The position numbers and the translations under genes are program-made. Below are positions 36,176 through 43,358 of a stretch of 64,000 nucleotides of DNA, one piece after another (position 1 is the stretch's first letter; each line of letters begins with the position of its first letter). The notes below the pieces were generated by a model. The model was not told the origin of the DNA, searched no databases, and saw only the letters and a list, made by a program, of their open reading frames with translations. Origin of the DNA: Pseudorhodoplanes sp. (GTDB lineage: Bacteria > Pseudomonadota > Alphaproteobacteria > Rhizobiales > Xanthobacteraceae). The DNA lies in assembly GCA_032027085.1 (NCBI GenBank), contig JAVSMS010000001.1, positions 4,627,730 through 4,691,729 on the forward strand. Reading direction: 5' to 3'.

Positions 36176-38438
36176 GATCAGCGGATTGTCGGTCGCTTAT
36201 GGCAAGCATCGGGCGCTGGCCAACGTCGCGCTCGAGGTCGCGCGCGGCGAGATTGTCGTCATTCTCGGCGCAAATGGCGCTGGCAAGACCTCGCTGCTCA
36301 AGGCGATTGCCGGTGTGGTCCCTACCCTGCCGGGCGAGACACGAACTTTTGACAGCAAGAGCCTGGCCGGACTTTCGCCGCGCGAGATCGTGGAAACCGG
36401 GCTTGCGCTGGTGCCGGAAGGCCGCGGCATCTTTGGCGAGCTGACAGTGCGCGAAAATCTCGATCTTGGCGCCTATCCGCAGCGCGCCCGCGCCAAAGAG
36501 AAGCAAAATCTTGAATTCGTGCTCAACCTGTTCCCGAAGCTACGCGAGCGCTTCGCCCAGCAGGTGCGCACCATGTCCGGCGGCGAGCAGCAGATGGTAG
36601 CGATCGGGCGGGCGCTCATGTCCTCGCCCGATATCCTGCTGCTGGACGAGCCCTCGCTCGGGCTTGCGCCCATCATGGTTGGCGAGTTGTTCCAGGCGCT
36701 GAAACGCATCCGGGAAGCGGGCGTCGGCGTGCTGCTGGTCGAGCAGAACGCCAAGCAAAGCCTCAAGATTGCCGACCGCGGCTATCTGATCGACACTGGC
36801 AGGATTGTCGGCAGTGGCACCGCCGCCTCCCTGCAATCCGACCCCGCCGTGCAAAGCGCCTATCTGGGCGCCGGGGCAGAATCGACGACCATGCTGGCAA
36901 AGAGTTCTCAATCTGCAGCAATGCCGGCCGCTCACAATATTCCATTGCCACACGATGCAAATGCCAGAGCAGTTCGACAGGAGGGTCTTATGAAGCACGT
37001 CAATCTGTTGATCGGCGAGCGCGATCTTGGCGCCGCAGACGGACGCACCTTCGAGCGTATCGATCCGTTCACGGGGGCGGTGGCGAGCCGTGCCGCTGCC
37101 GCCAGTGTCGCCGATGCCATTGCCGCCGCCGATGCCGCCGCGGCGGCCTTCCCGCAATGGTCGGCGCTCGGCCCGAACGAGCGGCGCATGAAGCTGCTCA
37201 AGGCAGCCGACCTGATGGACCAGCGCGGCAAGGACTTCTCCGACCTGATGACCGCCGAATGCGGCGCCATCGGCCCCTGGGGGCATTTCAACGTACACCT
37301 CGCCGCCGGGATTTTGCGTGAAGCGGCCTCCATGACGACGCAGATCTCAGGCGAAGTCATACCGTCGGACAAGCCGAACAGCTTTGCCATGGCGGTTCGC
37401 CAGCCGGCCGGCGTCGTGCTTGGCATCGCGCCCTGGAATGCGCCGGTGATCCTCGGCACCCGCGCCATCGCCATGCCGCTGGCCTGCGGCAATACCGTGA
37501 TCCTGAAGGCGTCCGAGATGTGCCCGGCGACGCATCAACTGATCGGGCAAACCTTGCGCGACGCCGGCATCCCGGCCGGCGTTGTCAACGTGGTGACGAA
37601 TGCCCCGCAAGACGCTGCGAAGATCGTCGATACGCTGATTGCCCATCCCGCGGTGCGCCGCATCAACTTCACCGGCTCGACCCGCGTCGGCCGCATCATC
37701 GCCGAAACGGCGGCGCGATATCTCAAGCCGGTGCTGCTCGAGCTCGGCGGCAAGGCGCCGCTGGTCATCCTGGACGACGCCGACATCGACGAAGCGGTGA
37801 AGGCGGCCGCCTTCGGCGCCTTCGCCAATATGGGCCAGATCTGCATGTCGACGGAGCGGATCATCGTCGACGAGAGCATCGCCAACACCTTCGTGGAGAA
37901 ATTCGCCGCCAAGGCGCGTTCCCTGCCCTATGGCAATCCGCGCGAGCATGTCGTGCTCGGATCGCTGGTGAGCAAGGAGGCGGCCGAACGCAACAAGGAA
38001 CTGCTCGACGATGCGGTGGCGAAAGGCGCCCGCGTTGCCGCCGGCGGCGAGTTCAACGGCACGGTGATCAGCGCAACGGTGCTCGATCGCGTGACGCCGG
38101 CCATGCGCATTTATAACGAAGAATCCTTCGGGCCGGTGAAGTCGGTCATTCGCGTCAAGGGGGATGAGGAGGCGATCAAGATCGCCAACGATACCGAATA
38201 CGGCCTCTCTGCTGCAGTCTTCAGCAAGGACATCGCCCGCGCGCTCGGCGTCGCCAAGCGCATCCAGTCCGGCATCTGCCACATCAACGCGCCGACGGTT
38301 CACGACGAAGGCCAGATGCCGTTCGGCGGTACCAAGGCCTCGGGCTATGGCCGCTTCGGCGGCAAGGCGGCGATCGACGAATTCACTGAACTGCGCTGGA
38401 TCACCATCCAGACCGGGCCGCATCCCTATCCGTTCTGA
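36168..38438 (+). CDS. LivF ATPase fused in frame to an aldehyde dehydrogenase
   Basis: A single 756-codon frame encodes two proteins. Residues 1-236 are a full LivF ATPase: Walker A GANGAGKTS at 34-42, signature MSGGEQQ at 136-142, Walker B ILLLDEP. Residues 237-274 form a linker. Residues 275-756 are a complete aldehyde dehydrogenase of the salicylaldehyde/vanillin dehydrogenase type, with Glu525 (LELGGKAP) and nucleophile Cys559 (GQICMST). An ATG at 36990 begins the dehydrogenase and is preceded by CAGGAGGG, so the enzyme may also be made separately. There is no stop in the linker. The upstream ATG overlaps the LivMG stop. Confidence 0.88.
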   Translation: MLKISGLSVAYGKHRALANVALEVARGEIVVILGANGAGKTSLLKAIAGVVPTLPGETRTFDSKSLAGLSPREIVETGLALVPEGRGIFGELTVRENLDLGAYPQRARAKEKQNLEFVLNLFPKLRERFAQQVRTMSGGEQQMVAIGRALMSSPDILLLDEPSLGLAPIMVGELFQALKRIREAGVGVLLVEQNAKQSLKIADRGYLIDTGRIVGSGTAASLQSDPAVQSAYLGAGAESTTMLAKSSQSAAMPAAHNIPLPHDANARAVRQEGLMKHVNLLIGERDLGAADGRTFERIDPFTGAVASRAAAASVADAIAAADAAAAAFPQWSALGPNERRMKLLKAADLMDQRGKDFSDLMTAECGAIGPWGHFNVHLAAGILREAASMTTQISGEVIPSDKPNSFAMAVRQPAGVVLGIAPWNAPVILGTRAIAMPLACGNTVILKASEMCPATHQLIGQTLRDAGIPAGVVNVVTNAPQDAAKIVDTLIAHPAVRRINFTGSTRVGRIIAETAARYLKPVLLELGGKAPLVILDDADIDEAVKAAAFGAFANMGQICMSTERIIVDESIANTFVEKFAAKARSLPYGNPREHVVLGSLVSKEAAERNKELLDDAVAKGARVAAGGEFNGTVISATVLDRVTPAMRIYNEESFGPVKSVIRVKGDEEAIKIANDTEYGLSAAVFSKDIARALGVAKRIQSGICHINAPTVHDEGQMPFGGTKASGYGRFGGKAAIDEFTELRWITIQTGPHPYPF
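36990..38438 (+). CDS. Likely internally started aldehyde dehydrogenase
   Basis: This is the C-terminal 482-residue part of the fused frame, considered as a separate product. It begins MKHVNLLIGERDLGAADGRTFERIDP, a typical N-terminus for vanillin or salicylaldehyde dehydrogenases, and has GAGGG-like SD sequence (GGAGGG, 36980-36985) about five bases before the ATG. It should oxidise an aldehyde to the acid with NAD+, cofactor region NFTGSTRVG. If this start is used, the cell makes both a LivF-ALDH fusion and the free enzyme. Neighbouring transport genes imply an imported aromatic. Confidence 0.65.
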   Translation: MKHVNLLIGERDLGAADGRTFERIDPFTGAVASRAAAASVADAIAAADAAAAAFPQWSALGPNERRMKLLKAADLMDQRGKDFSDLMTAECGAIGPWGHFNVHLAAGILREAASMTTQISGEVIPSDKPNSFAMAVRQPAGVVLGIAPWNAPVILGTRAIAMPLACGNTVILKASEMCPATHQLIGQTLRDAGIPAGVVNVVTNAPQDAAKIVDTLIAHPAVRRINFTGSTRVGRIIAETAARYLKPVLLELGGKAPLVILDDADIDEAVKAAAFGAFANMGQICMSTERIIVDESIANTFVEKFAAKARSLPYGNPREHVVLGSLVSKEAAERNKELLDDAVAKGARVAAGGEFNGTVISATVLDRVTPAMRIYNEESFGPVKSVIRVKGDEEAIKIANDTEYGLSAAVFSKDIARALGVAKRIQSGICHINAPTVHDEGQMPFGGTKASGYGRFGGKAAIDEFTELRWITIQTGPHPYPF

Positions 38439-38486
38439 GGACGGAGTACTTCACTGGGGCAGATCAGCACGCCCCCAATTGGCAAG

Positions 38487-38615
38487 TCATGGGGCGATGA
38501 CTGGCAAGAGCAATGCGCTGTGCTCAAGTGCGCTTTCCTGCACAGCCTTATTCAGAGCCAGCTGCGCCGGCATGAGTTCGGGCGCCTTGGAGAAGTATTA
38601 GAGCCTCGGCTTCAT
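38487..38615 (-). pseudogene. N-terminal remnant of an AhpD/carboxymuconolactone-decarboxylase-like gene
   Basis: The 43-codon minus-strand frame reads YFSKAPELMPAQLALNKAVQ then ESALEHSALLLPVIAP. This matches the N-terminal helices of AhpD-like proteins (KAPxLMxxLxxLxxxVxxSGLEHSLxELV). It has an in-frame TAA at codon 6 and stops before the CxxC active site, so it is inactive. It sits just after the aldehyde dehydrogenase stop. Confidence 0.5.
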
Positions 38616-38666
38616 TGCCTTCATTTTTCTCAATCTGCACGGCAAGGCGAGGTTCCGGATCAATGC

Positions 38667-39293
38667 TCAGGCCGCGTCTTTCCACTCGTGAAGCTGGACG
38701 AGCTCGGGATCATCAGCGTGCTCGATCAGCATTTGCTCCACGCGGTTCTGCCAAAGAGCCGCAAAGCAAGCATGCTCATCCTCATTCGCCTGTTCCGCCA
38801 CTACGCGGGGAAACAACACCTGCATCTCGCGAGGCGATGGGACAACAGCCGTATCGAGGTCAAGGATCACACCGTGCCTATTGTCACACCGCCGCAGCGC
38901 CATAAGCCCATCGATCGGGGCATCAAAATGCAGAAGATCACGACGCGTGAAACGGCGATGCGCACCGATGCCGCCGAATCCGGTCTCAGGCGCGGCGCCG
39001 GTGAGGAGCGTTGCCACAGCGGCAATGACGCCCGTCGTACCGTGGTCGCGGGGATCACGCAGGTACACTTCGACGCCGCCGCGTTCGGGCATCTCGTCCC
39101 CATAGAGGTGCCTGAGACCGCGCCGCACCATCAGATAGGCACCGGCAACCGTGGGGCAGGAATGGCCGGCGAGCCTGACGGCGTCGGCGTAGGCGTAGGT
39201 CATCACCCCGCTTTTCGAGACGCCAAGGAAAGCAGCCAGAGGATCGCGCAGTGTGATCGCAGGGGCTTTGGCAAAGAAGTCGGGAAAATCCAT
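38667..39293 (-). CDS. FmdE-domain protein
   Basis: The 208-residue protein has the N-terminal motif of FmdE proteins (FHGHLCP-like; here VRLAGHSCPTVAGAYLMVRRGL near residues 38-60). Its His and Cys can bind a metal. The middle has GIGAHRRFTRRDLLHFD. FmdE is named after formylmethanofuran dehydrogenase operons, but no methanofuran or molybdenum genes are here, so this is one of many FmdE-like proteins of unknown role. Start 39293 was preferred over 39326 as the family starts with DFPDFF-like sequence. It is monocistronic, converging on the ALDH gene. Confidence 0.6.
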   Translation of the reverse strand: MDFPDFFAKAPAITLRDPLAAFLGVSKSGVMTYAYADAVRLAGHSCPTVAGAYLMVRRGLRHLYGDEMPERGGVEVYLRDPRDHGTTGVIAAVATLLTGAAPETGFGGIGAHRRFTRRDLLHFDAPIDGLMALRRCDNRHGVILDLDTAVVPSPREMQVLFPRVVAEQANEDEHACFAALWQNRVEQMLIEHADDPELVQLHEWKDAA

Positions 39294-39467
39294 CACATCC
39301 TCCGATAAATGATCAGGCAGCCCCACCGGCGGAGCCAGGATCGGAGTGCGGCAGGTTAACAGGCATTTTCAAATTATATTTATCGCAGGACAATGTTCGA
39401 CGCCGCAATTTGCCGCCAAGGCATTCGATTTGATCTAGCTGTCTTGGCGGCCGTCACTTGCCCCAAC

Positions 39468-39872
39468 CTACGCCTTGGCCGCAATTGTCTCCATCTCCAC
39501 GACCCATTTCGGATTTGCAAGCTGACTGACAACGACCCAGGTTGAGGCCGGGATATGTCCAGCCCGCAAATATTTCTCACGATGCGGCTTCACGAATTGC
39601 AATCCGGTTGGATCCGTCGAATAGACATTGATCCGCACGATATTTTCCGGTCCCATTCCGGCATCCGCGAGAATAGCCAGCGTGTTTTGCCAGATCTGAT
39701 CGTGCTGGGCCTCAAATCCTTCAGGAACGGTGCCATCGGGCCGCACGCCGACCTGCCCGGCTGTGACCAGCCAGCGCGCATTCGGAGGGACCTCGACAGA
39801 GTGGCTGTAAACCCCTGCTGGCGGCGCCACCTGTGACGGATTTCTGGTTTTCAGCATTTGGCTCTTCTCCAT
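39468..39872 (-). CDS. Rid/YjgF-family protein lacking the RidA arginine
   Basis: The 134-residue protein has the chorismate-mutase-like Rid fold: VTAGQVGVRPDGTVPEGFEAQ, NTLAILADAGMGPENIVRINVY and STWVVVSQLANPKWVVEMETIA. In RidA the catalytic Arg lies in the PARS segment before the last strand; here the matching sequence is IPASTW, so the arginine is replaced by serine. It therefore belongs to a Rid subfamily unlikely to hydrolyse 2-aminoacrylate imines. Such genes often sit in catabolic clusters. The neighbouring genes do not settle its role. Confidence 0.8.
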   Translation of the reverse strand: MEKSQMLKTRNPSQVAPPAGVYSHSVEVPPNARWLVTAGQVGVRPDGTVPEGFEAQHDQIWQNTLAILADAGMGPENIVRINVYSTDPTGLQFVKPHREKYLRAGHIPASTWVVVSQLANPKWVVEMETIAAKA

Positions 39873-39911
39873 TCCGATATTGTTGAACCGCAGCGTATTG
39901 AACCATTGAAG

Positions 39912-40388
39912 TCAGGCAGCCGAAGGCCCGGGATCGTATGGTTCATCGTTGGCGGCTGTCCTCGTCCGAACTGCCCGGCTAAAGGAAACGACTTTCGGAC
40001 CGGTATCCACACTCATCAATGTGATGAGATGCGGTTTCCCCTGGGCGTCTTCGAACGGCATGCGATCGCCGACGCCAATTCCCAGGACCGCCGCGCCCTC
40101 CGGCGAGAGCACGGACAGCTGCCGCTCCTGACACACATAGTCGTCCGGATGCACAAGGCACCGATTTTCAGTCGAACCCCAATCTACTCTGTAGGCAATC
40201 CATCGGTCCAATGACGCCACCTCACTCAGAACTGAACGATCGTGTGTCACGCGAGCACGATTGAGTTCGGATGCGAAAAACGGAGCAAGCGGGTGCCGTT
40301 CAACGCTCACTCTGATTGCGAGCTGTTCAAGGCGTGCGTAGTCGGCCTGCGGCAAGACGACCGCCGGAATGTTCAAGCTGCGCATCAT
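39912..40388 (-). CDS. Rnk/GreA C-terminal-domain protein (nucleoside diphosphate kinase regulator-like)
   Basis: The 158-residue protein has an N-terminal helical part (PQADYARLEQLAI) and a C-terminal GreA_GreB/Rnk FKBP-like domain with VHPDDYVCQERQLSVLSPEGAAVLGIGVGD. The matching region of Rnk is YPEDADxxxGRISVLSPLGAALLG. Rnk binds RNA polymerase near the secondary channel but lacks the coiled-coil that activates cleavage, and a similar role is likely here. C-terminal residues after about 143 look disordered. It is a single gene. Confidence 0.75.
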   Translation of the reverse strand: MMRSLNIPAVVLPQADYARLEQLAIRVSVERHPLAPFFASELNRARVTHDRSVLSEVASLDRWIAYRVDWGSTENRCLVHPDDYVCQERQLSVLSPEGAAVLGIGVGDRMPFEDAQGKPHLITLMSVDTGPKVVSFSRAVRTRTAANDEPYDPGPSAA

Positions 40389-40446
40389 ATCCTCTCAGAT
40401 AAGGCTGCAACTCGCTGAAGATATTGAAAGTGGCTCTTGGTGTCGT

Positions 40447-40487
40447 ACCCGGACGACTAAACAGCCGTCCGGGTTACCCGCCCTTTT
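40447..40487 (+). terminator. Possible rho-independent terminator
   Basis: The 9-bp perfect inverted repeat ACCCGGACG (40447-40455) / CGTCCGGGT (40466-40474) is followed nine bases later by CTTTTT. No gene ends immediately upstream on the + strand, so it may be a leftover of lost genes or an attenuator-like structure. Confidence 0.45.
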
Positions 40488-40754
40488 TCGGAGGCTTCAC
40501 GCAATGAAAAAAGCAGTGCGGAACAGGCAAAATCATGCGCACAAGTTAGCTCTGCCTACACATAAGTCAACGGCTCGAAGCCACGATAACCGCTGCTTGG
40601 CCCGATACAGTCCCGTTGCTTATGCGAATCCTCGGCTCATGGAGCGCACACCTGTAGAGTTCGCTTCGCGGCCCGAAACACGACCGTTCACTCTGAACGG
40701 GGTCCGTTGGCAGATTTCAATCATCGAATTGCGCATGTCGCGTCAGATTCGCAC

Positions 40755-40859
40755 TCACTTTTTCTTTACGGTGATGCGGCAGGTCTGCTTGAACGCGGTG
40801 GCGAATTTGGTGGTGCTGGTATATCCGGCGATGAATGCGGCTTCCACACCCAGACGCCG
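40755..40859 (-). pseudogene. C-terminal remnant of an AraC-family regulator
   Basis: The minus strand encodes LGVEAAFIAGYTSTTKFA followed by TAFKQTCRITVKKK and a TGA. This is the second helix-turn-helix and C-terminus of an AraC-type regulator (family pattern EAAFxAGYxSxxxFxxAFKxxxGxTP). Everything upstream of it is gone, and the break point lies within a few bases of the start of the ALDH remnant on the other strand. Confidence 0.7.
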
Positions 40860-40861
40860 TC

Positions 40862-41046
40862 GCGCCCAAGCGCATCCAGTCCGGGATCTGCCACATCGAT
40901 GCGCCGACCGTGCCCGACGAAGGACCGATGCCGTTCGGCAGCACCAAGGCCTCGGGCCACGGCCGTTTCGGCGGCAAGGCCGCGATCGATGAATTCACCG
41001 GGCTGCGCCGGATCACGATCCAAAGCAGGCCGCATCCTTATGCGTT
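40862..41046 (+). pseudogene. 3' remnant of a second aldehyde dehydrogenase
   Basis: The frame from KRIQSGICHIDAPTV to RPHPYAF is a copy of the C-terminus of the aldehyde dehydrogenase at 36990-38438: I count 50 identical residues in 60 aligned. The original stop is replaced and the frame runs on. The first 420 or so codons are absent. It is most likely a diverged paralogue that lost its 5' part together with that of the adjacent AraC gene. Confidence 0.85.
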
Positions 41047-41089
41047 CCAGGTCCGAACTCCGAGATGCCGGGCCAAGTGTGCCGACAGT

Positions 41090-42124
41090 TCACAGCTTGC
41101 GTGGAATTGCTGTTGAACTTCGCTCAATTAATGTGGGGCGAAGCCATACGTCTGCTGCCACATCTTGCCCCTGCATCCGCGCCAATAGCAGGCGGGCAGC
41201 TTCCGCTCCCATCTCACGCTGTTGGATGTGAACGGTTGTCAGCGCCGGTCGAACCATGTCCATGAACGGCGCGTCGTTATATCCCGTGATTGAGATATCC
41301 GTCGGACAGCTGATGCCCCGTTCCTTGAACGCGTCGTAACATCCGAGCGCAATCAGGTCATTGGCTGCAACAATGGCCGTTATATCGGGTTTCCTGGCCA
41401 GAAGACTGAGGCATGCCGCCTTCCCCGCCACTCGCGAGAACGCCTCCGCCTCGATAACCGTATTCGCGACTTTCGAAAGCGAGAGCTCGCTGACCGCCAG
41501 ATTGAATCCCCGCAATCTCATCATGCCTGTCGACAATCGCGATGGGCCGGCAATATGCGCGATGCGGGTGTGGCCCAGCGCCGCCAGATGCTTGACGGCG
41601 AGCCCGATCCCCCGCAGATCATCATTCAAAACCGCAGGCGCCCGACCGCTCTCGTCTGTGCGGTTGATAAGAACGATGGGCGCCCGGCCTTGAAGCCACT
41701 CATCGAGAATGGGGTCAGGAAGCGTTGCTGCCGCGATAATCAGCCCGTCAACCTGACGTTCGGTCATTCCGGAAAGAACCCTGCGATACCGATCAGCATC
41801 ATTGGCGGTGTTGGCCACGATCGTCATGTACCCCATCTTGAGGAGCGTATCTTCAATACCTTCCAAAATTGGCGGAAACAGCAAGCTTGAGATGTCGGGG
41901 ACGACAAAGCCGACGACTTTTGATTGCCTTGTGCGAAGGCTGGAGGCCAGCGTGTTGGCCCGATAGCCGAGCCGCTGAGCTGTTTCCAGAATGCGCGTAG
42001 CGATCTGAGCTTTCACCAGATCGCGCGTCGCCGGGTTCAGCGCGCGGGAGACGGTGGAGATATGGACGCCGCTGGCTTTGGCGACCTCCTTCATCGTCAC
42101 GGGCCCTGGGGTCCGAGCTTTCAT
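41090..42124 (-). CDS. LacI/GalR-family transcriptional repressor
   Basis: The 344-residue protein has an N-terminal LacI helix-turn-helix (MKEVAKASGVHISTVSRALN), a hinge ANTLASSLRTRQSKVVGFVVPD, and a periplasmic-binding-protein-like ligand domain (VLINRTDESG, DLIALGCYDAFKERG, DISITGYNDAPF). ATG 42124 was chosen; ATG 42172 would extend the N-terminus past the DNA-binding domain. The divergent gap to the CMD gene holds two operator-like palindromes and a third precedes the Bug protein gene, so it probably represses itself and those genes. Ligand unknown. Confidence 0.88.
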   Translation of the reverse strand: MKARTPGPVTMKEVAKASGVHISTVSRALNPATRDLVKAQIATRILETAQRLGYRANTLASSLRTRQSKVVGFVVPDISSLLFPPILEGIEDTLLKMGYMTIVANTANDADRYRRVLSGMTERQVDGLIIAAATLPDPILDEWLQGRAPIVLINRTDESGRAPAVLNDDLRGIGLAVKHLAALGHTRIAHIAGPSRLSTGMMRLRGFNLAVSELSLSKVANTVIEAEAFSRVAGKAACLSLLARKPDITAIVAANDLIALGCYDAFKERGISCPTDISITGYNDAPFMDMVRPALTTVHIQQREMGAEAARLLLARMQGQDVAADVWLRPTLIERSSTAIPRKL

Positions 42125-42185
42125 TGTGATTCCCGCCTGTTTCTCCCTGCCTTCTAGTCCAGGCTGTTGCACCCATGCAAATTTA

Positions 42186-42201
42186 TTACAACCGTTTGCA
42201 T
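42186..42201. promoter_or_regulatory. LacI-type operator, site 1 (upstream of the lacI-like gene)
   Basis: TTACAACCGTTTGCAT matches site 2 in 13 of 16 positions and the LacI-family pattern with a central CG. It lies about 62 bp upstream of the repressor start, in the divergent region. Confidence 0.5.
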
Positions 42202-42231
42202 ATATCTGCTGGCAATACTGCGACAGAAAGC

Positions 42232-42260
42232 TTGACTTGCTCCTGTATTTGACGAAATCT
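42232..42260 (+). promoter_or_regulatory. Candidate promoter of the CMD-family gene
   Basis: A TTGACT -35 (42232-42237), a 17-base spacer and a weak AAATCT -10 (42255-42260) give a start near 42267, which falls inside operator site 2. This is consistent with repression by the divergent LacI protein. Confidence 0.4.
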
Positions 42261-42264
42261 CAGC

Positions 42265-42282
42265 TTTGCAATCGTTTGCAAA
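42265..42282. promoter_or_regulatory. LacI-type operator, site 2 (upstream of the CMD gene)
   Basis: TTTGCAATCGTTTGCAAA has perfect seven-base arms (TTTGCAA/TTGCAAA) around a four-base centre, a classical LacI-family half-site spacing. It overlaps the predicted transcription start and directly precedes the AAGGAG ribosome binding site of the CMD gene. Confidence 0.65.
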
Positions 42283-42292
42283 GGAGAATGGC

Positions 42293-42946
42293 ATGGCCCC
42301 CCGAATTAGCTACGTTGACCCATCGACTATCAAAGATCCTGCAATGCGAGCCGAACTTGACCGTTGCGCGCGCGAGGGAACGCCCCGGCCGGAAAGTCAA
42401 GCTGTGCGCGCGCATGTGCCCGCTGTTTTCTGGGCGTTTGCCAATTCCTGGAAGGACGTCTTCCACCAAGGCGTTGTCGATCACAACATCAAGGAGCTTT
42501 GCCGCATCTACGTGTCGAAATCGGTGTTGTGCGAATTTTGCGGCAACCAGCGTTCGATCAAATCCGCGAAGTCCGGGGTTGTCGAAGAAGACTATCATGA
42601 ACTGATCAACTTTGAGGCCTCACCGCGATATAATGAGAGGCAGAAGGCTGCGCTGGCTTATGCCGAATGCATTACGTGGGATCTGGCAGCCGACGACGCC
42701 CTCTGGAATCGCCTTCACAAGAATTTCTCCGAACCTGAACTGGTCGAACTCGGAAACTTTGTGGCCCTTACCATGGGACAGCAGCGATGGCTGCGCACGC
42801 TCAATATCGAGCATCATCAGGTGCTCGCCGGCACCGACGCGTCGATGGCGCCCGGATTTGAGGATATGGAGACACTAAAGAAGTCAAAATCGGATCCCAA
42901 CTATTGGGCAAAGAAGAAATCTTCGCCGAGAAGTTCCGCAGCCTGA
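42293..42946 (+). CDS. AhpD/carboxymuconolactone-decarboxylase-family protein
   Basis: The 217-residue protein has the CMD/AhpD helical core VSKSVLCEFCGNQRS with the redox pair Cys80-x-x-Cys83; the usual histidine four residues later is Arg87. AhpD members reduce peroxides through a CxxC, others are decarboxylases. The helices EASPRYNERQKAALAYAECITWD also match. ATG 42293 follows AAGGAG by six bases. The gene is divergent from the LacI-type repressor, whose presumed operator overlaps the start of transcription. Function within the LacI regulon is unknown. Confidence 0.75.
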   Translation: MAPRISYVDPSTIKDPAMRAELDRCAREGTPRPESQAVRAHVPAVFWAFANSWKDVFHQGVVDHNIKELCRIYVSKSVLCEFCGNQRSIKSAKSGVVEEDYHELINFEASPRYNERQKAALAYAECITWDLAADDALWNRLHKNFSEPELVELGNFVALTMGQQRWLRTLNIEHHQVLAGTDASMAPGFEDMETLKKSKSDPNYWAKKKSSPRSSAA

Positions 42947-43120
42947 CGGCCGGGGGCGATCACCTGATGTGTGGTCGCCCTCCAACCTTCAACCCTCTTC
43001 GATATCCAATGACCGCAGCAACAGAGCCACTGATCCAGGCCGCTGGCCTATGTGATAGACGCGATTGACGGCATCAGGCCGCCTCCCTCATCTCAACGTT
43101 TCAAGAATGCTGATGGCAGA

Positions 43121-43300
43121 TCGGCACACAAGCGTTCTCTTGTTGGCGCAGGCTCAGCTGGCTACACGGCCGCCATCTACCCCGCCTGCGCGAATCTCAA
43201 ACCGCTTCTGATCAAGGCCTCCGACCAGGCGGCCAACTGACGATTTCAACTGATGTCGAGAAGTTTCCTGGCTTTGCGATGGGCATGGCCATGCGGCGAT
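43121..43300 (+). pseudogene. N-terminal fragment of a thioredoxin reductase gene (trxB-like)
   Basis: One frame gives SAHKRSLVGAGSAGYTAA then IYPACANLKPLLI (from 43121), and after a frameshift near 43225 another gives GGQLTISTDVEKFPGFAMGMA. Together these match the FAD-binding start of TrxB (GSGPAGYTAAIYAARAxLxPLLI...GGQLTxTTDVENFPGF), with a Pro replacing Ala in the GSGPAGY loop region and other losses. Nothing after about 43300 matches. It is a truncated, frameshifted relic, in a 412-bp gap. Confidence 0.8.
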
Positions 43301-43358
43301 TAGCTTGCGACGTCGCGCCCATCCCCTGGGCGCAACGTCATCAAGGTGCGATCCAGCC

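Noticed and set aside
40369-40992. A 207-codon plus-strand frame with an ATG preceded by GGAGG near 40490
   Set aside because: It crosses the AraC remnant antisense and the ALDH remnant in the wrong frame, so it cannot be one ancestral gene. The short N-terminal part has no recognisable family.
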